Positions 15,615 through 26,206 are shown, counted from the stretch's first letter. The stretch is DNA of 64,000 nt from Alloiococcus otitis ATCC 51267 (GCF_000315445.1 NZ_JH992959.1:122035-186034); one strand, 5' to 3'. The notes: generated from the letters alone by a model not told the origin. A program made the numbers and translations.

Positions 15615-17781
15615 CTAACCCTTGTCTACCATGGTTAAGGAAATCCGGCCCTTGTCTAAATCGACACCATCAATCCATACCGTGACAATGTCCCCAACCG
15701 ATACCCGGTCTCTGGGGTGGTTGGTGTAGTCTTTACTCATTTTAGAAATATGAACGAGGCCATCTTCTTTGACCCCAATATCGACAAAGGCACCAAAATC
15801 AACCACATTACGGACGGTCCCTTCTAATTGCATCCCTTCCTTGAGGTCTTCCATCTTAAGGACGTCTTGGCGAAGCAAGGGGGCTGGCCGGTCGTCACGC
15901 ATGTCACGGCCAGGCTTAACCAAGCCCTGGATGATATCCTGGTAGCTTTCCCGTCCTAGTCCAGTTGCCTCAAGCAAGGCCTGGTCGTCAGCCTTCTTGA
16001 CTTGGTCAGCCAAATCTTGTGACCCAACCTGGTCCTTACTAAAACCTAATTCTGTCAAAATGATTTCTGCTTCCTGGTAGGATTCAGGGTGAATGCCGGT
16101 CTGGTCAAAAGGTTCAGCCCCATTCGGAATCCGTAAAAATCCGACTGCTTGCTGGTAGGTTTTGGGGCCTAGCCGTTTGACCGACTTAATTTGTTGACGC
16201 TCGGTATACTGGCCTTTGTCTTCCCGGTAGGCTACAATATTTTGGGCTGTGGCCTGGGTCAAGCCGGAAACGTGTTCCAAAAGACTAGCCGAGGCTGTAT
16301 TGAGGTTTACGCCAACTTGGTTGACAGCAGTCTCCACCACAAAATCCAATTGGTCAGTCAACTTGGCCTGAGATAGGTCGTGTTGGTACTGGCCTACCCC
16401 AATGGACTTCGGATCAATTTTAACCAGTTCAGCCAAGGGGTCTTGCAGGCGGCGGGCGATGGAAACGGCGCTTCTTTCCTCAACTTGGAGGTCGGGGAAT
16501 TCCCGTCTGGCCTCATCGCTGGCTGAGTAAACCGAAGCCCCCGCTTCACTAACAATGACGTAGGCTACAAATCGGTCAAGGTCTTGGACCACTTCACTGA
16601 CAAATTGTTCCGACTCCCGACTAGCTGTCCCATTCCCGATGGCAATCGTGTCAACTTGGTAGGTTTGAACCAAGTCGGTCAATTGGAACTTAGCTTCCTG
16701 GTATTTTTTTCTTGCTATTGTGGGGATAAATGACCTTAATGGCTAAGACCTTGCCTGTTTTATCCACCACGGCTAGCTTGCAACCAGTTCGAAAGGCAGG
16801 GTCTAAGCCCAAGACAACCTGGTCTTTAAGAGGTGGTTGCAAGAGCAAGTTCCTCAAATTGTCGCCAAAAACCTGGATGGCCTGGTCTTCTGCGGCTTGC
16901 GTCATATCGGACCGGAGTTCTCGTTCAATCGCTGGTTGAATGAAGCGTTTAAAGGCTGCATCAATAGCCTTCTTGACTAATTGGCTAGCCGGGTTATTAA
17001 CTTGGGCCGGAATTTCTTGCTTATAAACATAGTTTTGCACCCGGCTAGGGTCGCAGTCTAAACTTACTGATAGGACCCCAGCTTCCTCTCCCCGATTCAA
17101 GGCCAAAACCCGGTGGTGGGCAATGGTTCGGTAACTTTCTGAATAGTCGTAGTAATTCTGGTAAATACCCTTGGGGTCGTCATTTTCATCCTTGACCTTG
17201 GAGGTATAAAGGGCATTATAGCGCATAAAGTCCCGCAGACGCTTGCGGTATTCCGGCTTGTCGCCTACTGCTTCTGCAATAATCTCAAAAGCCCCGTCTA
17301 GTCCAGCTTGGCTGGAATCGACTCCCTTATCTGGGTCAATAAAATCCTGGGCCTTGGTCTCTATATCCTGGTCGGAGAAGGTCAAAAGCCAGTCTGCCAA
17401 GGCTTGTAAGCCGGCTTCTTTAGCCTGGCTAGCCTTGGTCCGACGTTTTTTCTTATAAGGGCGGTAGAGGTCTTCCACTTCCTGAAGCTGGTTTGCCTGC
17501 AGGATTGCCGCTTTTAAATCCTGGCTCAACTTGCCTTGGCTGGCAATAGACTCCATCACAGTTCCTTTCCGGTCTTGTAAGTTTTTTAAGTAATGGTAGC
17601 GGTCTTGAATGGTCCGGATTTGGACTTCATCTAAGGCCCCCGTTTGGTCTTTCCGGTAGCGGGCAATAAAAGGGACCGTATTCCCTTCTTCCAAGAGGTC
17701 CAATACACTGGTGACTTGCTTGGTCGTAAAATCACTCAGGTCTTTTAACAAGTTTGCTTTAATTGATTCTTCAATATTCAT
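15615..17781 (-). pseudogene. tex: Tex (YqgF-like/S1 domain RNA-binding protein), frame broken at an A7 run
   Basis: Two frames together encode a full Tex protein of about 720 residues. The upstream frame (17781-16690) holds the N-terminal helical part (TVPFIARYRKDQTGALDE, DLYRPYKKKRRTKA) and the start of the YqgF-like domain (GLDPAFRTGCKLAVVDKTGK). The downstream frame (from about 16710 to 15615) resumes with DTIAIGNGTASRESEQF, the helix-hairpin-helix (NTASASLLEHVSGL) and the C-terminal S1 domain (LEGTVRNVVDFGAFVDIGVKEDGLVHIS). The shift is at seven A on the minus strand (16704-16710); six A would restore one frame. This may be a real mutation, a homopolymer assembly error or a slippage site. 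Tex supports transcription and stress tolerance and is normally intact. Confidence 0.85.
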
Positions 17782-17927
17782 ATACTGCTTCTCTATTCCT
17801 TTCCATCAGAGGTCAACGTTTGTATTTTACCAAATTATTGATGAGGGGGGCAATGAAGTTGCTAGGACTTTTTGAAAGGGGTTTTTCTAAAAAATAAAAG
17901 CTGACCAAGCGACTAAACCCTTAAATT

Positions 17928-17936
17928 TGTTATAAT
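17928..17936 (+). promoter_or_regulatory. Extended -10 element for the MacAB-like operon
   Basis: TGTTATAAT, 34 bp before the first start codon, the same extended -10 as at 5971. Confidence 0.55.
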
Positions 17937-17969
17937 AGTAGTAAGAAAATCGGTAAAGGAGATAGGACA

Positions 17970-18884
17970 ATGAATTGGAAAAAATGGTTGGGCTTAATTG
18001 TCGTCCTAGCCCTAATTGTTTTTGTTGGCTATTCTTTAGTAACCAGTGGCCAAGAGGATGGGGAGGGTTTTGAGGTTCGGACTGACCAAGTCCAGCGGTC
18101 CTCTATCAGTGAAGAAGTGACGAGTCAGGGTCTAATTCAAGCCGTTGACCAGCAAGAAGTTGTGGGAACCGGTTTGGTCGAAGACCTTCATGTCGCTGAA
18201 GGAGACCAGGTTGTTGAAGGAGATCCCCTAGTGGATTACCTTGAAATGGGCGAGGTCACAGCTGACTTTGACGGAACTGTCACCCAGGTTAATATTGAAG
18301 CTGAAACAGCAGACAGCAATGCCCAACAAGGCCAACCCTCTATATTAGTTGAGAGTTTGGATAATCTAGAGGTCAAGTTAGACTTGTCCCAAAACGATGC
18401 CCAAGACATCAGCCTGGAAGATTCGGTCAGCTTAGACTACCATGGCCAAGAATTCCAAGGCCAAGTCAGCTACCTAGCCCCATCTGCTAGCAACCCTGGA
18501 CAGGAAAGCCAAGCTGCCTTGTCTGGCCAACAATCCAGCAACACCCTAGAAGCAAGGGTTGCCTTTGACGACGACCAGGACTTAGACCCCTTGGTGGCTG
18601 GCTTTGAAATTGACCTGGCCATCACCGTGGACGAAAAAAACGATGCCCTATTGGTTCCCATTGAAGCTGTCATATTTGACGACCAGGGCCAAGCCATCCT
18701 CTTTAAAGTAGAAGACGGCCAAGCCAGACAAGTCCTTATCGAAACCGGGCTCCAATCAGACTTATACATTGAAGTTGCAGACCTGGTTGAAGGCGACCTC
18801 CAGGAAGATGACCAGGTGATTTTATCACCTGAAGAAGGCTTAGCTGACGGCGACCAAGTCCAAGTCCAAGAAGATGCAAACTAA
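17970..18884 (+). CDS. Efflux periplasmic-adaptor-type subunit (MacA/YknX-like, HlyD family)
   Basis: A 304-residue protein with one N-terminal membrane anchor (WLGLIVVLALIVFVGYSL), then a barrel-sandwich/lipoyl half (DLHVAEGDQVVEGDPLVDY, then DFDGTVTQVNIEAE) and a beta-barrel domain (LVPIEAVIFDDQGQAILFK). It is shorter than Gram-negative MacA because there is no long coiled-coil hairpin, as expected for the Gram-positive YknX type. It links to the ABC ATPase and permease encoded next. Very acidic, Asp/Gln-rich composition. Ribosome site aaaggag. Confidence 0.87.
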   Translation: MNWKKWLGLIVVLALIVFVGYSLVTSGQEDGEGFEVRTDQVQRSSISEEVTSQGLIQAVDQQEVVGTGLVEDLHVAEGDQVVEGDPLVDYLEMGEVTADFDGTVTQVNIEAETADSNAQQGQPSILVESLDNLEVKLDLSQNDAQDISLEDSVSLDYHGQEFQGQVSYLAPSASNPGQESQAALSGQQSSNTLEARVAFDDDQDLDPLVAGFEIDLAITVDEKNDALLVPIEAVIFDDQGQAILFKVEDGQARQVLIETGLQSDLYIEVADLVEGDLQEDDQVILSPEEGLADGDQVQVQEDAN

Positions 18885-18935
18885 GATGTTAAGCTGAGTC
18901 AAGCTACTAGCCAAGGAAGACAAGGAGTCTTTAGC

Positions 18936-19649
18936 ATGATAAAGATTGAAGATATCGTGAAAAGCTACCAAACCGGTCAAGAAATCGTCAAGGCGGTGGA
19001 CCATGTCTCCTTGTCGATCGAAGCGGGTGAGTTTACGGCTATTATGGGCCCCAGTGGGTCGGGCAAGTCCACCATCATGAATATTTTAGGGCTTTTGGAC
19101 AAGTTCGACTCCGGGTCTTACTCTTTAAATGGGATCGATGTGACTGACCACGACAAGGATGAGTTGGCCCGGATCCGGAATGAAGAAATCGGTTTTGTCT
19201 TCCAATCCTTCAACCTCCTACCCCGAATGAACCTCTTGGATAATGTCATGCTCCCCTTAGTTTATGCCAAAGTCCCTCTCAAGGAACGCCAGGACCGGGC
19301 CAAGCAAGCCTTGGACCGGGTAGGTTTAAGTGACCGCCTCTACCATGCCACCAATGAAATCTCAGGAGGGCAAAGTCAACGAGTCGCTATTGCCCGAGCT
19401 ATCGTCAACAATCCTTCTGTCATCATGGCCGACGAGCCTACCGGTAACTTAGACTCCAAGACGACCAAGCGGATTATGAAGCTTTTCCAAGACTTGAATG
19501 AGGAAGGAGCAACCATCATCATGGTCACCCATGAGCCTGAAATGGCTGTTTATACCAAGCGGATTGTCCACGTCCGGGATGGCCAGGTGGAAAAAGATGA
19601 AAAAATTAACCAAGAAATCCTGACCAGCAAGGAGGTGGGCGACCTATGA
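18936..19649 (+). CDS. ABC transporter ATP-binding protein (MacB/YknY type)
   Basis: A 237-residue ATPase of the LolD/MacB family with Walker A GPSGSGKST, a Q-loop FQSFNLLPRMN, signature ISGGQSQRVAIARA (Gln after SGGQ is usual here), Walker B VIMADEPTGNLD and the H-loop VTHEPEMA. It powers the permease whose start ATGA overlaps this stop. Together with the adaptor it forms a mechanotransmission-type exporter for peptides, toxins or cell-envelope stress agents; the substrate is unknown. Confidence 0.94.
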   Translation: MIKIEDIVKSYQTGQEIVKAVDHVSLSIEAGEFTAIMGPSGSGKSTIMNILGLLDKFDSGSYSLNGIDVTDHDKDELARIRNEEIGFVFQSFNLLPRMNLLDNVMLPLVYAKVPLKERQDRAKQALDRVGLSDRLYHATNEISGGQSQRVAIARAIVNNPSVIMADEPTGNLDSKTTKRIMKLFQDLNEEGATIIMVTHEPEMAVYTKRIVHVRDGQVEKDEKINQEILTSKEVGDL

Positions 19650-20866
19650 TTGTGGAAAATTTTAAAATGGCCATGGATTCCATTGTTGCCAACAAGATGC
19701 GGTCCTTTTTAACCATGCTGGGGATTATTATTGGGACTGCCTCTGTTATCTCAATTTTATCAGTGGGGAATGGGGCTACTGAAGAGATGACCCAGACCTT
19801 TGCGGATATTGGGGCTACAACAATCAGCCTGGCTGCCGATCCTGACCAGGAAGAGCGGGACTTGATCACCCTAGAAGATTTAGACTTCCTCAAAGAAAAC
19901 ATTGATGAAATCGAGCACCTGTCTCCCCCCAACCAAATAAACGGTCGTATTTCATCCAACCAATCCGGCAACCAATTCGGTTTTTTGACTTTTGGGACAC
20001 CCGACCTCCAGTACTTAAATGCCCAAATGGAAGACACTATCGTGCATGGCCGCTACTTCAACCAGAATGACCTGCAGGTTGGCAATGATGTGGCAATCGT
20101 CGATTCGGACACGGCCCAGCGACTCTTTAACCAGACAGATGTTGTTGGGGAAAGTATCCAATTCACTGCTCGCGATACCACTTTAAACTTCACAATTATC
20201 GGGATAATGGAAGGCCGGTTCTCAGAACTACAGGGGGAGTTTGCTGAAGAAGGCATGCCTGTTTTTGTCGCCGCCCCCCTGTCTACCATTGAAAATTATT
20301 TCCCTATCGAAAGCCGGATTAATAATGTCTTAGTTCAAGTGACCAATACCAGTGACATTGGGCCTGTCTCCAACCAAATGGTCCGACTCTTGGAGCTCCG
20401 CCATGACCAGGCTGGCCAAGATGCTTATACAGCTACTAACTTTTTAAATGCCCTCAACCAGCTGGAAGGCTTACTAGGCCTCTTTATCAACTTTATCGCA
20501 GCAGTTGCTGGGATCGCCCTCCTGGTTGGTGGAATCGGGGTCATGAATATTATGCTGGTCTCTGTAACCGAACGCACCCGGGAAATCGGAGTCCGTAAGG
20601 CTTTAGGAGCCACTACCGGCAATATCTTGGGGCAATTCTTGATGGAATCCTTGATTATCAGCCTCTTGGGCGGTTTAATCGGTTTGGTAATTGGCATTGT
20701 CGCCTCCAACCTGATCGCTTCTGCCTTAAACATTACGACCAGCTTAACCCTAGGAGCTGTCCTCTTAGCCCTTGGATTCTCCAGTGGGGTCGGTATCTTC
20801 TTTGGCTACTACCCGGCTAGAAAGGCCGCCAACCTCAACCCGATAGATGCCTTAAGACATGAATAA
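19646..20866 (+). CDS. ABC transporter permease (MacB/FtsX family)
   Basis: A 406-residue protein with an N-terminal helix (MRSFLTMLGIIIGTASVISILSVG region), a large extracytoplasmic MacB_PCD domain (about 45-270) and three C-terminal helices. It has the FtsX signature GGIGVMNIMLVSVTERTREIGVRKALGA (split here) and ends YYPARKAANLNPIDALRHE. Four-base overlap with the ATPase gene. Typical length for YknZ-like permeases. Confidence 0.93.
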   Translation: MIVENFKMAMDSIVANKMRSFLTMLGIIIGTASVISILSVGNGATEEMTQTFADIGATTISLAADPDQEERDLITLEDLDFLKENIDEIEHLSPPNQINGRISSNQSGNQFGFLTFGTPDLQYLNAQMEDTIVHGRYFNQNDLQVGNDVAIVDSDTAQRLFNQTDVVGESIQFTARDTTLNFTIIGIMEGRFSELQGEFAEEGMPVFVAAPLSTIENYFPIESRINNVLVQVTNTSDIGPVSNQMVRLLELRHDQAGQDAYTATNFLNALNQLEGLLGLFINFIAAVAGIALLVGGIGVMNIMLVSVTERTREIGVRKALGATTGNILGQFLMESLIISLLGGLIGLVIGIVASNLIASALNITTSLTLGAVLLALGFSSGVGIFFGYYPARKAANLNPIDALRHE

Positions 20867-20878
20867 AGGTAAATAGAC

Positions 20879-20917
20879 AAAAAATCGGAAGATCCTGTAT
20901 GGGATCTTCCGATTTTT
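20879..20917. terminator. Bidirectional intrinsic terminator
   Basis: aaaaatcggaagatcc and its perfect complement form a 16-bp stem with T/A runs on both sides, between the convergent MacB-like and gor genes. Confidence 0.92.
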
Positions 20918-20939
20918 CTTTATCCTAGCCCTTTTAAAC

Positions 20940-22298
20940 TTAGCGCATGGTTACAAATTCTTCAGCTGAAGTTGGGTGGATGGCAACAGTATCATCAAGG
21001 TCTGCTTTGCTTGCCCCCATCCGGATAGCTACCGCAAAGCCCTGGAGAAGTTCATCCATCCCTTCGCCAACCCCGTGGAGGCCGACTACTTTCTCTTCTG
21101 GACCTGCAACTACTAACTTCATCCAAGCCTTTTGCCGGTGGTCGGCCAGTTGGGAGTGCATGGCATTAAAGCCATTGGTGTAGCACTTAACCTGGTCCTT
21201 GCCATAATGGTCGATGGCCTGGGCTTCGGTCAATCCAACTGTCCCAATCGGTGGGTGGGTAAAGACAACCGTTGGAATATTGACATAGTCCAAGTGACGG
21301 TCAGGCATATGATTATAGAGCCGGTCGGACAACCGTCTTCCTGCGGCAATAGCAACAGGAGTTAATTGGATAGCCCCGGTCACATCCCCGATGGAATAGA
21401 TGTGGTCATCAGTAGTTTCCTGGTACTTGTCCACCTTGACATGACCTTTTTTGTCAAGTTCTACCTGGGTGTTTTCGAGGCCAAGATTTTCCGTATTGGG
21501 TTGGCGACCGGTGGCCCAGATGAGGGTGTCAGTTTCGTGGCTGGACCCATCATTAAAGTGGAGAAGCAAGGACCCATCGTCTTGTTTTTCTACTTCCTTG
21601 ATCTCCTTATTGCCGTGAACTTGCAGGCCGTCAGCCTTGATGATTTCCGTATATTTTTCCCGGATAAAGTCATCGAACTTGGTTAAGGGAAGGTCTCTGC
21701 GGAAGAAAAGGTGGGAATCTGACCCCAGGGAATGCAAGAGGCCGTGAAGTTCCACCCCAACATAGCCAGCTCCATAGATAGCCACCCGGTCTGGCAGGTC
21801 GGTCAGGTTAAAAAAGCCGTCTGAGTCAATACCGTATTCACTACCCGGTATGTCTAATTTTTCAGGCCGGCCACCAGTCGCAATTAAGATCCGGTCCCCG
21901 GTGTAGGTTTGACCATCCACATCCAGGGTCTGGCTGTCAATAAAACGAGCAGTCCCGGTGATGTGGTCAACCGAGTTACTGTCTAGTCCATTTTGGTAGG
22001 ACTGGTGGAGACGGTCAATATATTCTTCACGATTTTTGACCAATTCAGCAAAGTTCAAGGACTTGTCTTGGATCGAAATCCCATAGCCTGGACCATAAGC
22101 ATCCAAACCGTGGTAAGTCTTAGCTGCATACCACATAACTTTTTTAGGGACACAGCCACGGTTGACGCAGGTTCCCCCTAACTGGTTGCGTTCAATTAAG
22201 GCAACCTTGGCCCCCCGTTCAGCTGCCCGGTTTGCAGAAGCAATCCCGCCACTGCCACCGCCAATTACAAGGTAATCATAATGGTTTGTATCAGTCAT
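20940..22298 (-). CDS. gor: Glutathione-disulfide reductase
   Basis: A 452-residue class I flavin disulfide reductase. It has the FAD dinucleotide motif [10 protein letters not shown] near residue 13, the redox disulfide [13 protein letters not shown] (Cys44/Cys49), the NADPH-binding region [13 protein letters not shown], the second FAD motif YSIGDVTG and the C-terminal [12 protein letters not shown] carrying the catalytic His-Glu pair. It keeps glutathione or a related thiol reduced with NADPH. Ribosome site aaggagcg; monocistronic. Lactobacillales often import glutathione rather than make it. Confidence 0.94.
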   Translation of the reverse strand: MTDTNHYDYLVIGGGSGGIASANRAAERGAKVALIERNQLGGTCVNRGCVPKKVMWYAAKTYHGLDAYGPGYGISIQDKSLNFAELVKNREEYIDRLHQSYQNGLDSNSVDHITGTARFIDSQTLDVDGQTYTGDRILIATGGRPEKLDIPGSEYGIDSDGFFNLTDLPDRVAIYGAGYVGVELHGLLHSLGSDSHLFFRRDLPLTKFDDFIREKYTEIIKADGLQVHGNKEIKEVEKQDDGSLLLHFNDGSSHETDTLIWATGRQPNTENLGLENTQVELDKKGHVKVDKYQETTDDHIYSIGDVTGAIQLTPVAIAAGRRLSDRLYNHMPDRHLDYVNIPTVVFTHPPIGTVGLTEAQAIDHYGKDQVKCYTNGFNAMHSQLADHRQKAWMKLVVAGPEEKVVGLHGVGEGMDELLQGFAVAIRMGASKADLDDTVAIHPTSAEEFVTMR

Positions 22299-22467
22299 AA
22301 TGTCGCTCCTTTTACTATTTTCTTATTCAATTTATCATGTATGGGGTAAATGTCAATCCATTTAACCTAGACACCATGCCTCACAAGGTTAGGTCCTAGC
22401 TGAGGTTTTGCTTTATCATAAAAGTTCCGCTATACTACAAGCAAATAACTTAGAAAAGAGAGAAGCC

Positions 22468-23031
22468 ATGCTTGATGCAAAAGAATATTGGATTTTGTTC
22501 AAATCAACCTTTACCCTCAGTGCTTTTAGCTTCGGGGGAGGCTATAGTATTGTTCCCTTGATGCAAGAACAGTTTGTTGACAAACTTCACTGGATTGATG
22601 AAGATGAAATGCTGGACCTGGTTGCCCTGGGTCAATCCGCTCCTGGTCCCATTGCTGTCAATACTGCTATTTTGATCGGCTACCAAAAGGATGGGGTCTT
22701 AGGAGCCTTGCTTTCAACTTTGGGAACAGTCCTCCCACCTCTAATTATCATGACTTTGGTCTCCTATATCTATTTTTTTATCCGAGACAATGCCTTAATC
22801 AATAATATCCTGATGGGCATGGCCGGTGGGATTGCAGCCATTATCGTCAATGCTGTTTACAATATGGCCAAACAAATAGTCGTCCGGCGCAATCTTGTTC
22901 AAATTATTGTGATGGTCCTGGCCTTGGTGGCTGCCGTTATTTTCCAGATTAATATCATTTATATATTAATTCTAGCCGCAAGTGTAGGCCTAATCACCAG
23001 CCTGGTCAAGGGCAAAGGAGGTCAGGCATGA
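22468..23031 (+). CDS. Chromate transporter, first short-chain half (ChrA N-type)
   Basis: A 187-residue, about six-helix CHR-domain protein with the hallmark FSFGGGYSIVPLMQEQFV near residues 20-37 and APGPIAVNTAILIGYQ. I placed the start at 22468, where agagag precedes the ATG; an upstream in-frame ATG at 22408 lacks a ribosome site. Short-chain CHR proteins work as pairs, and the second half follows with a 4-base overlap. Members export chromate in some bacteria, but most have unknown physiological substrates. Confidence 0.88.
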   Translation: MLDAKEYWILFKSTFTLSAFSFGGGYSIVPLMQEQFVDKLHWIDEDEMLDLVALGQSAPGPIAVNTAILIGYQKDGVLGALLSTLGTVLPPLIIMTLVSYIYFFIRDNALINNILMGMAGGIAAIIVNAVYNMAKQIVVRRNLVQIIVMVLALVAAVIFQINIIYILILAASVGLITSLVKGKGGQA

Positions 23032-23591
23032 TCTACTGGCAACTTTTCATCACCTTTATGAAAATTGGGGCCTTGAGCTTCGGTGGCGGTTTAGCCGTCT
23101 TGCCTTTAATCGAAGAAGAACTGGTCCAAAACTTGTCCTGGCTCAGCCTGGAGGAATTTGTCGATGTCCTGACCTTGTCTGAAATGACCCCGGGACCCAT
23201 TGCCATTAATGCTGCAACTGCAGCTGGCAATAATGTGGCTGGGGTGACAGGGGGCATTGTAGCCACTATTGGGGTCGTCCTCCCCTCCCTCTTGATTGTT
23301 ATGGTGCTGGCTTATATCTACTTTAAATACCGCAATCTTTCCCTCTTCCAGGGAGCGATTGCAGGACTCCGGCCAGCGGTAGTAGCCTTGATTGCCTCTG
23401 CTGGTGTCACCATTTTCATGACCGCCCTCTTCAATACTTCTTCATTTGACGTGAACTTAGCCGACCTCAACCTCATTAACTTGGCTATCTTCTTTTTAGC
23501 CCTCTATGGCTTGCGAAAAATCAAACTGACCACCATCCAAACCATTATTTTGTCTGGCCTGGTCGGTGGTATCCTCTTCTCCATTTTGTAG
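23028..23591 (+). CDS. Chromate transporter, second short-chain half
   Basis: 187 residues, a second CHR domain: GALSFGGGLAVLPLIEEELV near the N-terminus and the conserved TPGPIAINAATAAG. It overlaps the first half by ATGA, so the two are translationally coupled and probably form an antiparallel heterodimer equivalent to one long ChrA. Ribosome site ggaggtc lies inside the upstream gene. Confidence 0.88.
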   Translation: MIYWQLFITFMKIGALSFGGGLAVLPLIEEELVQNLSWLSLEEFVDVLTLSEMTPGPIAINAATAAGNNVAGVTGGIVATIGVVLPSLLIVMVLAYIYFKYRNLSLFQGAIAGLRPAVVALIASAGVTIFMTALFNTSSFDVNLADLNLINLAIFFLALYGLRKIKLTTIQTIILSGLVGGILFSIL

Positions 23592-23748
23592 ACGACTACA
23601 ATTTATAAATGAGTCGGTCGACTTTCTTGACGGTTCCATTATCAAAATAATCGAACTTGACCCAGAACCGAATCAAAATTTTATCAATAGTGTTAGCTTG
23701 TCCTTCAAAAGCCCAGCATCTCACCCTTTAAATCCAGCAGCCAAAGCA

Positions 23749-23789
23749 AAAAAGCCCTGAACCCAGCCTAACAGCCAGGTTCAGGGCTT
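23749..23789 (-). terminator. Intrinsic terminator of the first rnfCD unit
   Basis: Minus strand: aagccctgaacc/ggttcagggctt stem followed by six T. 23592-23748 holds no convincing gene. Confidence 0.85.
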
Positions 23790-23802
23790 CTACTATTTAG
23801 TT

Positions 23803-24870
23803 TTATTTATCTAAAGAATCTTTTTGACGGTCAAAGACCACATTCGGTCGTTGGTTGTGACCATAGATTTTTGGCATAAATGCTCGGTCAATAAAGGGTG
23901 CACAGATGTTCATAATAATAACAGAAATACCGACTGCACCTGGGAAACCGACTGCTATCCGGAGTATGACTGTCAAGGCACCGGCACAGAAGGCAAAGAT
24001 CGACTTCCCTTCTGGTGTTAAACAGCCTGAACTGTAGTCCGTTACCATGTATGTAGCAACAAAGAGGAAGGTACCAGACAAGACGTGGGTCAAGCTGAAG
24101 AATGGGTCAAAGTTACCCCAGAAGGTTGCCACTAAGAAGCCACCTAGGATAAAGAGGAGGGGGACTTTAGGGTTGATAACCCGTCTGACGATCAGGTAGA
24201 TCATCCCAATTAAGATAGCCAGCTTGGAAGTCTCACCAATGTTCCCACCAACGTCAATCCCTAAGAAGAGGTCCCACAAGTCGGGTATTTGGCTGGAAAT
24301 TTCAGTTGCCCCCCGGTTCAAGTATTCCAATGGGGTAGCAGTTGCCACCGCATCTACACCAAAGCCACCATATGGACCAGAGAAAAATCCATTGGGTAAA
24401 ATCCAGTTGGCAAAGGCTGGTTGGAATAAAATCTTGGCAACAACCCGGGCAGTCAGGGCTGGGTTTAAGTAGTTACGGCCCAAGCCACCAGGTCCAAAGC
24501 CAAAGTTCCAATGCTTGACAATTAAAACGGCTATCAAGGCCGCTACAGCAACGACCCACAAGGGGGAAGAAACTGGGAAGGACAAGCCCACCAAAAGACC
24601 GGTAACGAAAACACTGCGGTCATAAAGGGTGACCTTCTTGTCAGAAAATTTCTGGTAGCCGTACTCTGCCAAGGCAGCCACGGCAACCGCTACAGCGATT
24701 TGAACAAAGACCCACCAGCCAAAGAAGTAGGCTGCTGCGATAATGGGTGGGACAAGGGCAATCATTACGTCAGTCATAATGTCCCGGGACCGACGCTTAC
24801 GCCGGATGTGGGGGGAGGGAGAGGATTGGAGTTGCTTTTGAACTTCTTCAATACTAATTGACTGCGACAT
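23803..24870 (-). CDS. RnfD/NqrB-like electron-transport subunit, copy 1
   Basis: A 355-residue polytopic protein with about nine or ten helices. The segment GGLGRNYLNPALTARV and the motif DAVATATPLEYL match RnfD/NqrB, whose Thr (here about Thr179 in TATP) carries a covalent FMN. The start is ATG 24870, one base after the RnfC stop, with ggagga upstream. In the full Rnf complex this subunit works with RnfA, B, C, E and G to couple ferredoxin or NADH oxidation to ion transport. None of the others except RnfC is nearby. Confidence 0.88.
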   Translation of the reverse strand: MSQSISIEEVQKQLQSSPSPHIRRKRRSRDIMTDVMIALVPPIIAAAYFFGWWVFVQIAVAVAVAALAEYGYQKFSDKKVTLYDRSVFVTGLLVGLSFPVSSPLWVVAVAALIAVLIVKHWNFGFGPGGLGRNYLNPALTARVVAKILFQPAFANWILPNGFFSGPYGGFGVDAVATATPLEYLNRGATEISSQIPDLWDLFLGIDVGGNIGETSKLAILIGMIYLIVRRVINPKVPLLFILGGFLVATFWGNFDPFFSLTHVLSGTFLFVATYMVTDYSSGCLTPEGKSIFAFCAGALTVILRIAVGFPGAVGISVIIMNICAPFIDRAFMPKIYGHNQRPNVVFDRQKDSLDK

Positions 24871-24871
24871 G

Positions 24872-26206
24872 TTATTCCTCCTCTTCTTTTTTGGCATTAA
24901 TGGCAGCTTTTGCGCCACGGATATTGTCAAGGAGTGGGATGTTGGATGGGCAGATGAAGGAACAGTTACCACATTCGATACAGTCCATAGCTCCAAGTTT
25001 CTCAGCTTTATCAATCTCACCGCGTTCGAAGGCTTCCGAGATCAAAATTGGTTGCAGGCTGACTGGGCAAACGTTGAGACACTCAGCACACATAATACAG
25101 TCTTCCCGTTCTTCGACTTCAGCTTCTTCCTTGGTTAAGATGGTTAAAGCAGTCATCCCTTTGGGAACTGGAACGCCTAAGTCGGTGATAACTTTCCCCA
25201 TCATAGGACCACCAGATAAAATTTTACCCGGGTAGTCAATGAAGCCGCCACAGTCATCAATGATGGAGTCCATTGGGGTTCCAATTTTGACTTTTAAGTT
25301 TTTGGGTTCTTTAAGAGGGGCCCCAGCTACAGAAATAACCCGTTCAGTGAGGGGTTCACCTAACTCACAAGCCCGGTAAATCGCCCGACAAGTAGACACG
25401 TTGAGCAAGATAATATGTTTGTCTGCTGGCAATTCATCTGGTTTCACTTCCCGACCAGTGAGGTTTTGGATCAAGTTTTTCTCAGAACCTTGTGGGTACA
25501 TGTGGGGTAGGGTGCGGACAGTAACCTCATTCATGTGGCTGGTTTCATTTTTCAAGACTTCAATAGCGTCTTTTTTATTGTCTTCAATCCCAATATAAGT
25601 TTTGGTCAGTCCTGGATATAATCTAGAGATAATTTCTAGTCCCTTAACCACTTCCTGGGCATAGTCTAACATAACACGGTGGTCTGAAGTTGAGAAGGGT
25701 TCACATTCAGCCCCGTTGAGGATAATGGTATCAATGGTGGTTCCTTCTGGTGGGTCGAGCTTGACAGCTGTTGGGAAAGTTGCCCCACCCATCCCAACGA
25801 TACCAGCCTTCCGTACGGTATCTAAGATCTCATCATTGGACAATTGATGGGAACGACCGGGTTCGATAATGGGATCCGCCTGGGTATACTTGTAGTCATT
25901 TTTGATAATGATACTTTTAACAGTCCCACCACCATCAGAAGGTCGGTCTTCAATGCCAACGACCTCACCGGAGACACTAGAGTAAACGTGGGCTGAGACA
26001 AAGCCGCCTTCTTCTGCGATCATTTGCCCTGCTTTGACTTCATCGCCAACTTCTACAACTGGTTCTGCTGGAGCCCCAATGTGCATTGCGATGGGGTAAA
26101 CCATTAATTTAGGAACACTAGCATCAACAATTTCCTTGTGCTCCGTGTACTGTTTATTACCATCAGGGTGTGATCCCTTTTCTTTATGCATAAAAGAAAA
26201 CGCCAT
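24872..26206 (-). CDS. RnfC-like electron-transport subunit, copy 1
   Basis: A 444-residue peripheral subunit with an N-terminal barrel-sandwich domain (about 30-90), an NADH/FMN-binding core (GMGGATFPTAVKLDPP, LNGAECEPFSTSDHR), a SLBB domain and two ferredoxin-type clusters near the C-terminus, CIMCAECLNVCP (about 370-381) and CIECGNCSFICP (about 409-420). It is the likely entry site for NADH electrons. First gene of the copy-1 pair, separated from copy 2 by a terminator and its own promoter region. Only about 75 residues follow the first cluster, without the long Ala/Lys-rich tail of proteobacterial RnfC. Confidence 0.92.
   Translation of the reverse strand: MAFSFMHKEKGSHPDGNKQYTEHKEIVDASVPKLMVYPIAMHIGAPAEPVVEVGDEVKAGQMIAEEGGFVSAHVYSSVSGEVVGIEDRPSDGGGTVKSIIIKNDYKYTQADPIIEPGRSHQLSNDEILDTVRKAGIVGMGGATFPTAVKLDPPEGTTIDTIILNGAECEPFSTSDHRVMLDYAQEVVKGLEIISRLYPGLTKTYIGIEDNKKDAIEVLKNETSHMNEVTVRTLPHMYPQGSEKNLIQNLTGREVKPDELPADKHIILLNVSTCRAIYRACELGEPLTERVISVAGAPLKEPKNLKVKIGTPMDSIIDDCGGFIDYPGKILSGGPMMGKVITDLGVPVPKGMTALTILTKEEAEVEEREDCIMCAECLNVCPVSLQPILISEAFERGEIDKAEKLGAMDCIECGNCSFICPSNIPLLDNIRGAKAAINAKKEEEE

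Noticed and set aside
23566-23760. 64-codon frame after the chromate transporter
   Set aside because: It starts inside the transporter gene and ends in the rnfD terminator, without a ribosome site.
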